Origin: Cellulomonas sp. JZ18
GTDB taxonomy: Bacteria; Actinomycetota; Actinomycetes; Actinomycetales; Cellulomonadaceae
Length of the DNA stretch: 64,000 nt
Reading direction: 5' to 3'
NCBI RefSeq assembly: GCF_009720485.1
Contig: NZ_CP045245.1
Span: 3,038,001-3,102,000, forward strand
Positions 9,861 to 19,883 of the stretch are shown here, in pieces. The first letter of the stretch is position 1, and each line of letters opens with the position of its first letter. The position numbers and the translations under genes are program-made. Below the pieces are notes generated by a model that was not told the origin of the DNA, did not search any database, and worked only from the letters and a program-made list of their open reading frames with translations.

Positions 9861-9897
9861 CGGGTCCCCGGCGCGCGGTGAGCGCGCCGGGGACCCG
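9861..9897 (-). terminator. Hairpin immediately after dppA
   Basis: A 16-bp perfect inverted repeat (9861-9876 with 9882-9897) surrounds a 5-base loop, six bases after the dppA stop on the minus strand. It is a terminator, or an mRNA 3'-end stabiliser favouring the binding protein over the permease. Confidence 0.7.
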
Positions 9898-9902
9898 AGG
9901 AC

Positions 9903-11762
9903 TCACTCGCCCGCGTCCTGGGTGGCCGCGTCGCCCGCGGACCACTCCCAGAAGCCGTAGAAGATCGTCGGCGCGATGCCGAGCTTCTGCACGTTGGTGA
10001 TCTTCTCCGGGTTGTACGCGGTGATGCCCGGGTGCTGGTAGATCGTCACGCCGAAGGCGTCGTCCACCAGGTGCTTCTCGACCTCACCCAGGATGCGCTC
10101 CTGCTCGGCGGGGTCGGTCTCCGTCTGGAGCTCGTCGAACAGCGCGTCGACCTCGGGGTTCGAGTAGCCGAAGTAGTTGTTCGTCGCAGCCGTGCGGTAG
10201 TTGGCGTCCGGCTCGGTGACGGCGGTCGAGGTGGACTGCCAGCCGAACAGGGCCGCGTCGTAGAACGTCGTCGCGTTCGACAGGTCCGTGCCCCAGTCGG
10301 TCTGGACCGTGTAGGGGACGACGTCGAAGCCGGCCTCGGCCGCCGAGCCCTTGATGAGCTCGAAGGTGTTCTGGCGGCGCGTGTTGTTCGGGTCGAACAG
10401 CATGCGGACCTGCACCGGCGTCGTGACGCCGGCCTGCTGCAGCAGCGCCTGGGCGCCCGCGATGTCGACCTCGCCGTACTGGTCGGCCTGGCCGTTCGCC
10501 TCGACGATGCCGTCGTACATCGGCGAGCCGGGGACCTGCGTGAACGAGTTGCGCACCTCGGCGTCCGGGTTCAGCGGCTTGATGAGGTTCTCGACGATCT
10601 GCTCGCGCGGGATCGTCTTGAGGAACGCCTGGCGGATCGCCTTGGCCTTCTCGGCGTCACCGCCGTAGGTGGCGGGGTCGAACGGGCCGCCGTTGCCCTG
10701 CTGCAGGTCGACGTGCTCGTACGTGCCCTCGACGTTGGTCTCGACCTCGAGACCGTCGATGGCCTCGAGCGCCGTCAGGACGTCGGCCGTGGACTGCGGG
10801 CTGATGAGGTCGACCTCACCGTTCTGCAGCGCCTGGACCTGGGCCATCGGGTCGCCGTTGTAGCGGACCGTCACCTGCTCGAAGACCGGGGTCTTGTCAC
10901 CCTCGTAGTTCTCGTTCGCGGTGAGCGTGAGGTACTGCTCCTCGACGAACTCCGTGATCGTGTACGGGCCCGAGGTGACCAGCAGGTCCTCGTCCTCGGG
11001 GAGCGAGGCGAAGTTCCAGTCGTCGCTCCAGACCTTCGAGATCTTCGAGAGCGCCGCGGTGTCGTTGTCCTGGATCGCCGTGACGAGGGCCTCGGTGGCC
11101 TCCTCCGGGTCCTCGATGCCGAGGGCACGCTGCGCGACGATGTGCGCGGGGAGGTTGTTGTCGATCGCCGTCTCCCAGTCCGCGAAGGGCTTGGAGTAGA
11201 CGAGCGTGATCGAGTTGTCCTCGATCTCCGGCGTCTCGGTGATGAGGGCGACGGCCGGGTTGGCGGCGTCGAAGTAGACGCCGGCGGTGACGGCCTCCTC
11301 GTTGGTGACCTCACCCTCCTCGTTCGTCTCCGGCGCGACCGTGTTGAACTTGCCGCTCTGGGCAGCCCACTCGAGCAGGAGGTCCGCGGGACCGGCCTGG
11401 ACGCCGTCCGACCACTTCGCCGTGTCGGCGTAGGTGTACTTGATCGTCAGCGGGTCGTCCGAGACCTTCTCGTACGTGCCGAACGACTCGTCCTGGACCA
11501 GCTCGAGGTCGAGGTTGTAGTCGTTGAAGCGCGAGTTGGCCATGTACGTGATGATGTTGTTGGCCGTCGCGTTGCCCGTGATGCTCTCGCCGTTGAACGA
11601 GGACATCGGCTGGTTCCAGGCGATGTTGACCGCGGTGTTCGTGTTGATGCCCGCGTTGTCGTCGCCGCCGCCGCTGCCGCCGTCCGAGCCGGAGCAGGCC
11701 GCGAGTGCGAGGACGCTCACCGAAGCGACCGACGCGAGCGCGGCCTTGCGTGTGATCCTCAA
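9903..11762 (-). CDS. Oligo/dipeptide-binding lipoprotein (DppA/OppA type)
   Basis: The protein has about 619 residues and belongs to SBP_bac_5. A short basic N-terminus and hydrophobic core end in the lipobox LALAAC, after which a Ser/Gly-rich linker precedes the mature domain. It captures peptides outside the cell for DppBC-DppDF. The most plausible start is a TTG at 11762 with AGGAGG four bases upstream; in-frame starts further upstream have no ribosome site. It is less GC-biased and richer in Asn/Glu/Thr than its neighbours, as expected for a highly expressed surface lipoprotein. It is a close paralogue of the LpqW-like protein at 2293-4266. Two hairpins follow its stop. Confidence 0.9.
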   Translation of the reverse strand: MRITRKAALASVASVSVLALAACSGSDGGSGGGDDNAGINTNTAVNIAWNQPMSSFNGESITGNATANNIITYMANSRFNDYNLDLELVQDESFGTYEKVSDDPLTIKYTYADTAKWSDGVQAGPADLLLEWAAQSGKFNTVAPETNEEGEVTNEEAVTAGVYFDAANPAVALITETPEIEDNSITLVYSKPFADWETAIDNNLPAHIVAQRALGIEDPEEATEALVTAIQDNDTAALSKISKVWSDDWNFASLPEDEDLLVTSGPYTITEFVEEQYLTLTANENYEGDKTPVFEQVTVRYNGDPMAQVQALQNGEVDLISPQSTADVLTALEAIDGLEVETNVEGTYEHVDLQQGNGGPFDPATYGGDAEKAKAIRQAFLKTIPREQIVENLIKPLNPDAEVRNSFTQVPGSPMYDGIVEANGQADQYGEVDIAGAQALLQQAGVTTPVQVRMLFDPNNTRRQNTFELIKGSAAEAGFDVVPYTVQTDWGTDLSNATTFYDAALFGWQSTSTAVTEPDANYRTAATNNYFGYSNPEVDALFDELQTETDPAEQERILGEVEKHLVDDAFGVTIYQHPGITAYNPEKITNVQKLGIAPTIFYGFWEWSAGDAATQDAGE

Positions 11763-12200
11763 TGTTCCTCCTGTGACGTGGTGGGCGTGGCCCTGCACGG
11801 GTCCCCCGGCGCGTCGCACGGAGGGTCCCGTGGGCGTACACGCCCGCCGGGAATTGCGCCAACGCTAGCCCCGCCCCAACGGACAAACCGGGCACGGACA
11901 GGTGACCAGATCGATCGTTACCTGATTGATACTGGTGAGTACCGTCCATCATACGAGACGACTGCAAGCGAAACAGCCGCGTAACACGGCTGACACCTAC
12001 CACGGACGTGTGCCGTGCGCCACACGGGCGCGCGAGGACGGCCCCCGCGCGCAGGCCGGCGAGCATCCGGCGGTGGACCACCGTGCCTGCCGCCCCCTCG
12101 GCGGCGCGGGACGCGGTCCCTCGAGGGCTCCGCCTCGGGCCGGGGTCGCTGCTGCTGGGCCACGGCTGCCGCGTCCACCGGCGGACGGGAGAGCCCGGGC
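11763..12200. promoter_or_regulatory. 438-base intergenic region; probable dppA promoter and leader
   Basis: There is no convincing gene here. A relatively AT-rich island at about 11880-11990 contains a good minus-strand -10 (TATGAT, 11953-11948), which would give dppA a leader of roughly 180 bases. No clear -35 is visible. The leader could hold regulatory structure, but I recognise no known riboswitch. The part nearer ychF (12000-12200) is GC-rich and unremarkable. Confidence 0.4.
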
Positions 12201-13286
12201 TCAGACGTTGAAGCGGAACTCCACGACGTCGCCGTCGGCCATGACGTAGTCCTTGCCCTCGATGCGCGCCTTGCCGGCCGCGCGGGCGGCGGCCACCGAC
12301 CCTGCCTCGACGAGGTCGTCGAACGAGACGACCTCCGCCTTGATGAAGCCCTTCTGGAAGTCGGTGTGGATCACGCCGGCCGCCTGCGGCGCGGTCCAGC
12401 CGCGCCGGATCGTCCAGGCGCGCGACTCCTTCGGGCCCGCCGTCAGGTACGTCTGCAGGCCGAGGGTGTGGAAGCCGACGCGGGCGAGCTGGTCGAGGCC
12501 CGCCTCCTCCTGGCCGTTCGCCTCGAGCATCTCGCGGGCCTCGTCCGGCTCCAGCTCGACGAGCTCCGACTCGAACTTCGCGTCGAGGAACACGGCGTCG
12601 GCCGGGGCGACGTGCGCGCGCAGGTCGTCCTGCATCGCGGTGTCCGCGAGGCCGGCGTCGTCGGTGTTGAAGACGTAGATGAACGGCTTCGTCGTCATCA
12701 GCTGGAAGGACGCCAGGTCCGCGAGGTCCAGGCCGGCCGCCGCCGCACCCTGGAACAGGGTGGTGCCCTGCTCGAGCACCGCGAGCGCCTTCTGCGCCGC
12801 GGCGAGCTCCGCGGCGTCCGCCTTCTTCGCCCGCACCTCCTTCTCCAGGCGCGGCACCGCCTTCTCCAGCGTCTGCAGGTCCGCGAGGACGAGCTCGGTG
12901 TGGATCGTCTCGATGTCGTCCTTCGGCGAGACGCGGCCGTCGACGTGCACGACGTCGGGGTCGGCGAACGCGCGCGTCACGACGCAGATGGCGTCGGCCT
13001 CGCGGATGTTGGCGAGGAACTTGTTGCCCAGGCCCTCGCCCTCGCTCGCGCCGCGCACGATGCCGGCGATGTCGACGAACGACACCGTGGCGGGCAGGAC
13101 CCGCTCGGACCCGAAGATCTCCGCGAGCCGGTCCAGGCGCGGGTCCGGCAGCGGGACCACGCCGACGTTGGGCTCGATCGTCGCGAAGGGGTAGTTCGCC
13201 GCGAGGACCTGCGCGCGCGTCAGCGCGTTGAAGAGGGTGGACTTGCCGACGTTGGGCAGTCCGACGATGCCGATGGTGAGCGCCAC
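12201..13286 (-). CDS. ychF: Ribosome-binding ATPase YchF/Ola1
   Basis: The 361-residue protein is full length for YchF. It has an Obg-like G domain with P-loop GLPNVGKSTLFNALT near residues 8-22, the family switch region NYPFATIEPNVGVVP, a coiled-coil insert at about 130-170, and a C-terminal TGS domain ending in DGDVVEFRFNV. YchF prefers ATP and binds the ribosome; it is often linked to oxidative stress control. The GTG at 13286 is preceded eight bases earlier by a -10-like TAGAGT, so the mRNA may be leaderless or nearly so. In M. tuberculosis the orthologue is Rv1112, near lytB2 as here. Confidence 0.97.
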   Translation of the reverse strand: MALTIGIVGLPNVGKSTLFNALTRAQVLAANYPFATIEPNVGVVPLPDPRLDRLAEIFGSERVLPATVSFVDIAGIVRGASEGEGLGNKFLANIREADAICVVTRAFADPDVVHVDGRVSPKDDIETIHTELVLADLQTLEKAVPRLEKEVRAKKADAAELAAAQKALAVLEQGTTLFQGAAAAGLDLADLASFQLMTTKPFIYVFNTDDAGLADTAMQDDLRAHVAPADAVFLDAKFESELVELEPDEAREMLEANGQEEAGLDQLARVGFHTLGLQTYLTAGPKESRAWTIRRGWTAPQAAGVIHTDFQKGFIKAEVVSFDDLVEAGSVAAARAAGKARIEGKDYVMADGDVVEFRFNV

Positions 13287-13367
13287 GGGGTTCCACTCTA
13301 CGCGGGGCGCGCGCCCCGCCCAGCCCGGGCACCGCCGGTGGCCGTGCCGGGCCGGGTCAGGAGCGCG

Positions 13368-14927
13368 TCAGGGGAAGGAGCGCATGCGCGCGAGCAGGTC
13401 GGGAGCGCGGCGGTCGAGCTGCCGCCCGCCCAGCACGACGCCGCCGACGAGCAGCGCGGCACCGAGCAGCAGGCCCACCGCGAACGCCGTCCAGCCCAGC
13501 ACCGCCGACCCCTGCACGATCGCGAGCACCGCGAGCACGATCGCCGGCAGCGTGAGCACGAACACCGCCGTGCCGCCGACGAGCTGCGACGTGAACGCGA
13601 CCGCGCTCGTCCCCTGCTTGGTCGAGAACGGGTTCTCCCCCGGCTGCTGCACGGGGTAGACGACCATCGCGGAGACCACGGACGCCGCCCCCAGGGCTGT
13701 CAGCAGCAGACCGAGCCCGGCGCCGAGCAGCGCGGGCAGGTGCTCGAGGGCGTCCGCCCACGCGGCCGTGCCCACCGTGACCACCACCGTCGCGAGCACC
13801 CCCAGGACGCCGGCCACCACGACGCGGCCGCGGCGGTCGACCGCGCCCCGCACGGGTGCGGCGACGTGCGTCCAGAACGCGGTGCCGTCGTACGCGACGT
13901 CGGCCGAGACGCTCCAGCCCACGAGCATGCCCGTGAGCGGTCCCGCCGCCAGCACGACGTCCCCCGCACCGGAGACGACCATGACCAGCGGCACGACCGG
14001 CACGATCGCCACGGCCATGGCGTACCGGGGGTCGCGCACCCAGTACGTCGCGGCCCGCGCCGCGATCGCCCCCGCCGGTGTGGCGGGGAAGCGGGCGAAC
14101 CAGCCCAGCCCGCGGGCCTTCACCTCGTGCGACGCCGAGACGGGCTCCACGAGCGTGCGCGTGAGCGCGCGGTCCCACACCAGGTAGGCGACGGCGACGG
14201 TCGCGAGGGCGACGAGCAGGCGCAGCGCCGCGGCGCCGGCGTCACCGGCGGCCACGGCCGGGGCCACCGCCCAGCCCGCCCCGAGGGGCGTCCACGCCAG
14301 CACGTCGACGACGCGTGCGAGCCCACCCGCGCCGAGCGCCGCCACGCCGTCCGTGAGGCCGCCGACGATCGGGCCGGTCATCGCGAGCAGGAGCACCGCG
14401 AGGACGGCGACGAGCTCGCGGACGCGGCGGCGACCGACGACCCCGGCGAAGGCGGCCGTGCTCGCACGTGCCCCCACGAGGCAGGCCGCGAGGGCGAGCG
14501 CGGCACCGACCAGACCCGCCGGCACCGCGAGCGGCTCGCGCCACCACGTGCCGGCGGTGCCGAGGGCGAGCAGGGCCGTCACCGCGCCGGGGACGCCGAT
14601 CAGCCCGGCGAGCGTGAGCCCCACGAGCAGGTCCCGGCGGGGGACGCCGAACGTGACGAACCGGCGGGGGTCGAGCGTGGCGTCGACGCCGAACGCGACG
14701 AGGGGGACGACCCACCAGCCCAGGACCACCGCGGACCCGAGCAGCACGAGCACCGTCTCCCGCAGCGCCGCGTCCTGGAACGACAGGGCCACGAGACCGG
14801 CCGCCGCGAGCACCAGGACGCCGAGCCCGTACAGCGCCCCGACGAGCAGACCCACGAGCTGCCACGCGCTGCGGCGCAGCCCGTTGCGCAGCAGCGCGAG
14901 CTTCAGACCGACGAGGTGCCCAACCAC
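13368..14927 (-). CDS. ABC exporter membrane subunit
   Basis: The 519-residue protein is almost entirely hydrophobic, with about 10-12 predicted membrane helices and no signal peptide. It has no enzyme motif, but directly follows and overlaps the ABC ATPase gene at 14903-15788, the usual arrangement for two-component ABC-2-like exporters of actinobacteria. The ATG at 14927 lies inside the restored end of the ATPase gene, a 25-base overlap. Repeated short DPRRFV/DPRYAM motifs follow membrane helices. The substrate cannot be told from the sequence. Confidence 0.75.
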   Translation of the reverse strand: MVGHLVGLKLALLRNGLRRSAWQLVGLLVGALYGLGVLVLAAAGLVALSFQDAALRETVLVLLGSAVVLGWWVVPLVAFGVDATLDPRRFVTFGVPRRDLLVGLTLAGLIGVPGAVTALLALGTAGTWWREPLAVPAGLVGAALALAACLVGARASTAAFAGVVGRRRVRELVAVLAVLLLAMTGPIVGGLTDGVAALGAGGLARVVDVLAWTPLGAGWAVAPAVAAGDAGAAALRLLVALATVAVAYLVWDRALTRTLVEPVSASHEVKARGLGWFARFPATPAGAIAARAATYWVRDPRYAMAVAIVPVVPLVMVVSGAGDVVLAAGPLTGMLVGWSVSADVAYDGTAFWTHVAAPVRGAVDRRGRVVVAGVLGVLATVVVTVGTAAWADALEHLPALLGAGLGLLLTALGAASVVSAMVVYPVQQPGENPFSTKQGTSAVAFTSQLVGGTAVFVLTLPAIVLAVLAIVQGSAVLGWTAFAVGLLLGAALLVGGVVLGGRQLDRRAPDLLARMRSFP

Positions 14928-15788
14928 TCCAGCCCCTCCCCGTGACGCGACCGCCGACGAGCTCGACGAACCTCTCCTCCAGCGAGCGCCCCGCGCGCAC
15001 CTCGTCCACGGTGCCGGCGGCCAGCACGTGCCCGCCCGCGATCACCGCGACGTGGTCGCACATGCGCTGGACCAGGTCCATGACGTGCGACGAGACGACG
15101 ACCGTGCCGCCGCCCGCGACGTAGCGCGCGAGGATCTCGCGGATGTTGGCCGCGGAGACGGGGTCGACCGCCTCGAACGGCTCGTCGAGCACGAGCAGGC
15201 GCGGCGCGTGCACGAGCGCGCACGCGAGGGCGACCTTCTTGGTCATGCCCGCCGAGTAGTCGACGACGAGCGTGCTCGCGTCGGCGGTGAGGTCCATGGC
15301 CGCGAGCAGGTCGCGCGTGCGTGCCTCGACGGTGGGCCGGTCGAGCCCCTGGAGCAGGCCCGCGTACGTGATGAGCTGCGCGCCCGTGAGGCGGTCGAAC
15401 AGGCGGACGCCGTCGGGCAGCACGCCGAGCGCGCGCTTGACCTCGACCGGGTGGGCCCACAGGTCGACGCCCTGCACGAGCACCGTGCCGTAGTCGGGGC
15501 GCAGCAGACCGGTGGCCATGGACAGCGTCGTCGTCTTGCCGGCGCCGTTCGGCCCGACGAGCCCGTAGAAGGAGCCCGCCGGGATCGCGAGGTCGACGCC
15601 GGCGACCGCGATCTTGTCGCCGAAGCGCCGCCAGAGCCCGCGCAGCTCCAGCGCGGGCGCCGACGGCACGGGGCCGGCGCCGGGGAGCCGGCGGGGGCCG
15701 TGGCGGTCGGCACGGCGACGGGGGGCGCGGCCGGGAGCTGCTGGGGCTGAGGCTGCGGGGACGGGCTCGGCGGGTGCTCTGAGACCAT
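14903..15788 (-). CDS. ABC exporter ATPase, with two apparent single-base frameshifts
   Basis: The main domain has Walker A GLVGPNGAGKTTT, an atypical signature YSAGMTKKVALACAL and Walker B LLVLDEPFEAVDP. As read, this frame opens at a GTG (15669) and runs past the gene end into the permease gene. Restoring one base at the C4 run 14938-14941 gives a natural ending (EGLEWLGTSSV, stop at 14903). Restoring one at 15670-15673 joins a Pro/Gln-rich N-terminus starting at the ATG at 15788, six bases after a -10-like TATGCT. Both are one-base losses in homopolymers, so sequence error is the simplest reading. It should pair with the overlapping membrane subunit. Confidence 0.72.
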
Positions 15789-15923
15789 CCGGCCAGCATA
15801 GGTGCAGGTCCTGACGCCCTCGCCACGCCGCGACCCGCCCGTGGCGAGCGCACTCGTGCGCCGGGGGTCGCGCGCGGCGTCGGCGCGGGGCGTTGTCGGT
15901 GCCCGCTGGCAGGCTGCCGGACC

Positions 15924-17270
15924 ATGGTGCAGATGTCCGTCGCGACGCTCGTCCTCACGCTGCTCGCCGGCGTCCTCGTCGGCGCGCTGCTCGGCGGCGG
16001 GTCCGCCTGGGTCGCCGCCGGTGCGCGTGCCGCCCGGGCGGCGGAGCGCCGCGTGCGCGCCGCGGAGCTGGAGGCGACCCGCGCGCGCTCCCTGCTCGAG
16101 GCGCGCGGGGACGGCGACGACGAGCGCTTCCGCGCGCTGGCGGCGGACGCGCTGAGCGCGACGAGCGAGCAGTTCCTCGCCCTCGCGCACCAGCGCATGG
16201 CGGCCGAGCACCAGACCAGCGCGGCGGAGCTGGCGCGGCGCGAGGAGTCCGTGCGGACGATGGTCGAGCCGATCGCGCGCACGCTGGAGCAGGTGCGCGG
16301 GGAGCTGGCCTCCGCGCAGCGGGCGCGCGCCGCCGGCGAGGCGGCGCTCGGCGAGCAGGTGCGCGCGATGCGGGAGGCGTCCGAGCACCTGCGGGGCCAG
16401 ACCGCCCAGCTCGTCACCGCGCTGCGGTCCTCGCACGTGCGTGGCCGCTGGGGCGAGGTGCAGCTGCGGCGCGTGGTGGAGGCGGCGGGGATGCTCGCGC
16501 ACGTCGACTTCGTCGAGCAGGCGTCGGTCCGCACGGACGACGGCGTGCTGCGACCGGACATGGTGGTGCGGCTCGCGGGCGGCAAGAACGTCGTGGTCGA
16601 CGCGAAGGTCGCGTTCCTCGGCTTCCTCGAGGCCAGCGAGGCGAGCGACGAGCGCGTGCGCGCCGAGCGCATGGCGGCGCACGCCCGGCACGTGCGTGCG
16701 CACGTGGACGCGCTCGCCGCCAAGCGGTACTGGGACCAGTTCGCGCCCGCGCCCGAGTTCGTCGTCATGTTCGTGCCCGCCGAGTCGTTCCTGCACGCGG
16801 CCGTCGAGCAGGACCCCGGGCTGGTCGAGCACGCGTTCGAGCGCAACGTCGTGCTCGCGACGCCGACGACGCTGCTCGCGCTCCTGCGCACGGTCGCCTA
16901 CGCCTGGAAGCAGGACGCCCTGGCCGCGAACGCCCAGCAGGTCCTCACCCTCGGCAAGGAGCTGCACGGGCGGCTCGCGACGCTCGGCGGGCACCTGACA
17001 CGGCTCGGCCGGGCGATCGACTCCGCCGCGGGGGCCTACAACCAGACCGTCGCGTCGCTCGAGACCCGGGTGCTGGTCAGCGCGCGCCGGTTCGCGGACC
17101 TGCACGTGGTCGACGCCGACCTGCCGACCCCTCCCCCCGCCGACCCGCGCCTGGCGACCGTCAGCGCGCCCGAGCTCGTCGCGTTCTCCACGGCCCAGGC
17201 GGTCGTGCTCGACGAGCGCACGGGCCACACCGACCCGGTGGAGGAGCAGGCGCGCAGCGGCGCGCGGTGA
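15924..17270 (+). CDS. rmuC: DNA recombination protein RmuC
   Basis: The 448-residue protein has an N-terminal membrane helix (about residues 7-30), a long alpha-helical coiled-coil region (about 35-180) rich in Arg/Glu/Ala, and the RmuC domain with its conserved core (GRWGEVQLRRVVEAAGM, VVDAKVAFLGFLEA, YWDQFAPAPEFVVMFVPAES). RmuC is a predicted nuclease-fold protein that limits inverted-repeat rearrangements. The start at ATG 15924 has no good ribosome site; a CAGGCT element eight bases upstream could be a -10 for a leaderless message. It is divergent from the ABC ATPase and convergent with ispH, stopping 13 bases before it. Confidence 0.93.
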   Translation: MVQMSVATLVLTLLAGVLVGALLGGGSAWVAAGARAARAAERRVRAAELEATRARSLLEARGDGDDERFRALAADALSATSEQFLALAHQRMAAEHQTSAAELARREESVRTMVEPIARTLEQVRGELASAQRARAAGEAALGEQVRAMREASEHLRGQTAQLVTALRSSHVRGRWGEVQLRRVVEAAGMLAHVDFVEQASVRTDDGVLRPDMVVRLAGGKNVVVDAKVAFLGFLEASEASDERVRAERMAAHARHVRAHVDALAAKRYWDQFAPAPEFVVMFVPAESFLHAAVEQDPGLVEHAFERNVVLATPTTLLALLRTVAYAWKQDALAANAQQVLTLGKELHGRLATLGGHLTRLGRAIDSAAGAYNQTVASLETRVLVSARRFADLHVVDADLPTPPPADPRLATVSAPELVAFSTAQAVVLDERTGHTDPVEEQARSGAR

Positions 17271-17283
17271 CGGGCGGAGCCGG

Positions 17284-18320
17284 TCAGACGGGCTGGACGT
17301 CCAGCGCCCGCCGGCCCTCGCGGCGGGGGCGCGGGTCGCCGTTGCCGGCGGCCTTGAGGTCGGCGCGCAGCTCGCGGGGCAGCGAGAACATGAGGTCCTC
17401 GGTGGCCGTGCGCACCTCCTCGACGTCGCCGAAGCCCAGCTCGGCGAGACGGGCCAGCACCTGGTCGACGAGGACCTCGGGCACCGACGCGCCCGACGTC
17501 ACGCCGACCGTCGTCGCGCCCTCGAACCAGGCCGGGTCGATCTCGGCGGCGCCGTCGATGCGGTACGAGGAGCGGGCGCCCGCGTCGAGCGCGACCTCGA
17601 CCAGGCGCACCGAGTTCGAGGAGTTGGCCGAGCCGACGGTGAGCACGACGTCGCACTCGGGCGCCAGCTTCTTCACCGCGACCTGGCGGTTCTGCGTCGC
17701 GTAGCAGATGTCGTCGCTCGGCGGGTCCTGCAGGTGCGGGAACCGCTCGCGCAGGCGGCGCACGGTCTCCATGGTCTCGTCGACCGACAGCGTCGTCTGC
17801 GAGATCCAGACCACGCGCTCCGGGTCGCGCACCACGACGTCGTCGACCGCGTCGGGCGAGTTGACCACCTGGATGTGCTCCGGTGCCTCGCCCTGCGTGC
17901 CCTCGACCTCCTCGTGGCCGTCGTGGCCGATGAGGAGGATGTCGTAGTCGTCCGCCGCGAACCGCACGGCCTCCTTGTGCACCTTCGTCACGAGGGGGCA
18001 CGTGGCGTCGATCGTCAGCAGGTTGCGCGCCGCGGCGGACTCGCGGACCGCCGGCGAGACGCCGTGCGCCGAGAACACGACGCGCGCCCCTCCGGCACCT
18101 GGTCCGTCTCGTCGACGAAGACGGCGCCGCGCGCCGCGAGCGTCTCGACGACGTGCTTGTTGTGCACGATCTCCTTGCGGACGTACACGGGGGCGCCGTA
18201 GTGGTCGAGCGCCTTCTCGACGGCGACGACCGCACGGTCGACGCCGGCGCAGTAGCCGCGGGGCGCGGCGAGCAGCACACGCCGGCGCACGTCGGTCCGG
18301 TCGGTCGCGAGGGAGGTCAC
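17284..18320 (-). CDS. ispH: 4-hydroxy-3-methylbut-2-enyl diphosphate reductase IspH, one apparent frameshift
   Basis: IspH (LytB) is the last MEP-pathway enzyme; it reduces HMBPP to IPP and DMAPP using a [4Fe-4S] cluster. The three cluster cysteines are seen in [22 protein letters not shown] and ICYATQNRQ, with the substrate motif NSSNS. The gene begins at the GTG at 18320, six bases after a -10-like TAGACT. It is read in two frames that join at the C4 run 18087-18090: DETDQVPEG then, one base restored, [10 protein letters not shown]. The restored protein is about 345 residues, the normal length. The enzyme is essential when MEP is the only isoprenoid route, so a sequencing error is far more likely than a real lesion. 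Confidence 0.9.
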
Positions 18321-18454
18321 CGCGCCAGTCTAGGTCGCGCGGGGGCCGCACTCCCGGGCACGTGGTGGGCGCCACGTGGTGATCCTGTGCGGACGGACGC
18401 CCCCCGGGCACGGCCGTGCACGGCGGCGTCGGTGCCGTGCGGCAGGCTGGGGAC

Positions 18455-19774
18455 GTGGACGTCGACAGCATGCGGGGCAGCGCCGTGGGTGGTGGGCCCG
18501 CGCCGGACGAGGGGGCACCCGCGCCCGAGCGCCTGCCGCTGCCCCTCAAGGCGGCCGAGACGACGCCGGAGCGGCCGTGGCCGGTGCGCCACCTCGCCCC
18601 CAAGGTCGCCGAGTACGTCGCGCGGATGCCGCCCGTGTGGGTCGAGGGGCAGGTGCTCAACCTGCGCCGCTGGAACTCGCTGCTCTTCCTCACGCTGCGC
18701 GACACCGACCTGGACATGTCCCTGTCCGTGACGCTGCCCGCGGTCGCCGCGATGTCGCTCGGCGACCGCTTCCACGACGGTGCGCACGTCGTCGTGCACG
18801 CCAGGCCGCAGTTCCAGCCGAAGAAGGGCTCGCTCGGGTTCGCCGCGGACCGCGTGCGGCTCGTGGGGCTGGGCGAGCTGCTCGCGCGCATCGAGCACCT
18901 CAAGGGCGTGCTCGCGGCCGAGGGCCTGTTCGACGCGTTCCGCAAGCGGCCGCTGCCGTTCCTGCCCGGCGTGATCGGGCTCGTCTGCGCCCAGCAGGGC
19001 GACGCGGAGCACGACGTGGTGTCGAACGCACGGGCCCGCTGGCCCGCCGTGCAGTTCGAGGTCCGGCGCGTCACCGTGCAGGGCCCGTCCGCGGTCCCGG
19101 AGGTCACGGCCGCGATCGCGGAGCTCGACGCCGACCCGCGCGTGGACGTCGTCGTGGTGGCGCGCGGCGGGGGGTCCTTCGAGGACCTGCTGCCCTTCAG
19201 CAACGAGACGCTCGTGCGGGCCGCCGCCGCCTGCCGGACGCCGCTCGTGAGCGCGATCGGCCACCACATGGACTCGCCCCTGCTCGACCTCGTCGCGGAC
19301 CTGCGCGCCTCGACGCCCACGGACGCCGCGAAGCGCGTCGTGCCGGACGTGACCGAGGAGCGGGCCCGGCTGGCGCAGACGCGCGCCCGTGGGCAGGCGG
19401 CGCTGCAGCACCGGCTGGCCCGCGAGGAGCACCACCTGGCCCAGCTGCGCTCGCGCCCGGTGCTGGCGCAGCCGTGGACGCTCGTCGACCCGCACGAGGT
19501 ACGGCTGCACCGTGCCGTCGACCGGGGGCGCACCCTCCTCGACGCCTCGCTCGCCCGGGCGGCCGGCGAGGTCGGGCGCCTCGCCGCCCAGGTGCGCGCG
19601 CTGTCGCCCGCCGCGACGCTCGAGCGCGGGTACGCCGTGGTGCAGCGTGCCGACGGCGCCGTCGTGCGGCACCCGCAGGACGTCGCGCAGGGGGACGCGC
19701 TGCGCGTGCGCCTGGCGGAGGGCGAGATCGGCGCGACGGTCGGCGACGGCGGCCCGGCGGGCGCGTCGACCTGA
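18455..19774 (+). CDS. xseA: Exodeoxyribonuclease VII large subunit XseA
   Basis: The protein has about 439 residues. An N-terminal OB-fold ([20 protein letters not shown]) is followed by the catalytic domain (core [20 protein letters not shown], then [10 protein letters not shown]) and a helical C-terminus that wraps XseB. ExoVII degrades single-stranded DNA from both ends in repair. I choose the GTG at 18455, six bases after a CAGGCT element that could be a -10; the ATG at 18470 or the upstream GTG at 18416 are alternatives and do not touch conserved sequence. ispH is divergent upstream and xseB follows 109 bases later. Confidence 0.93.
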   Translation: MDVDSMRGSAVGGGPAPDEGAPAPERLPLPLKAAETTPERPWPVRHLAPKVAEYVARMPPVWVEGQVLNLRRWNSLLFLTLRDTDLDMSLSVTLPAVAAMSLGDRFHDGAHVVVHARPQFQPKKGSLGFAADRVRLVGLGELLARIEHLKGVLAAEGLFDAFRKRPLPFLPGVIGLVCAQQGDAEHDVVSNARARWPAVQFEVRRVTVQGPSAVPEVTAAIAELDADPRVDVVVVARGGGSFEDLLPFSNETLVRAAAACRTPLVSAIGHHMDSPLLDLVADLRASTPTDAAKRVVPDVTEERARLAQTRARGQAALQHRLAREEHHLAQLRSRPVLAQPWTLVDPHEVRLHRAVDRGRTLLDASLARAAGEVGRLAAQVRALSPAATLERGYAVVQRADGAVVRHPQDVAQGDALRVRLAEGEIGATVGDGGPAGAST

Positions 19775-19883
19775 CGAGGCCCGCGGCGTCCCCCGCGGCC
19801 GGCCGTCGCGGTCGGGACGTGCCGTGCTCCCGTCCCCCGGACACCCCCGCGCCGCTGCCCGGCCCTGCTGGTTGACTGTGCGC

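Noticed and set aside
11880..11990. AT-rich leader region as a known riboswitch
   Set aside because: Only a -10-like element was found; no recognisable aptamer pattern.
11918..12178. Open frame (86 codons, minus strand) in the dppA-ychF gap
   Set aside because: Arg-rich composition, no ribosome site and no domain; overlaps the likely dppA promoter.
14903..15788. Programmed ribosomal frameshifting in the ABC ATPase gene
   Set aside because: The same one-base loss occurs at unrelated genes, all in short G or C runs, so sequence error explains it better; no slippery heptamer is obvious.
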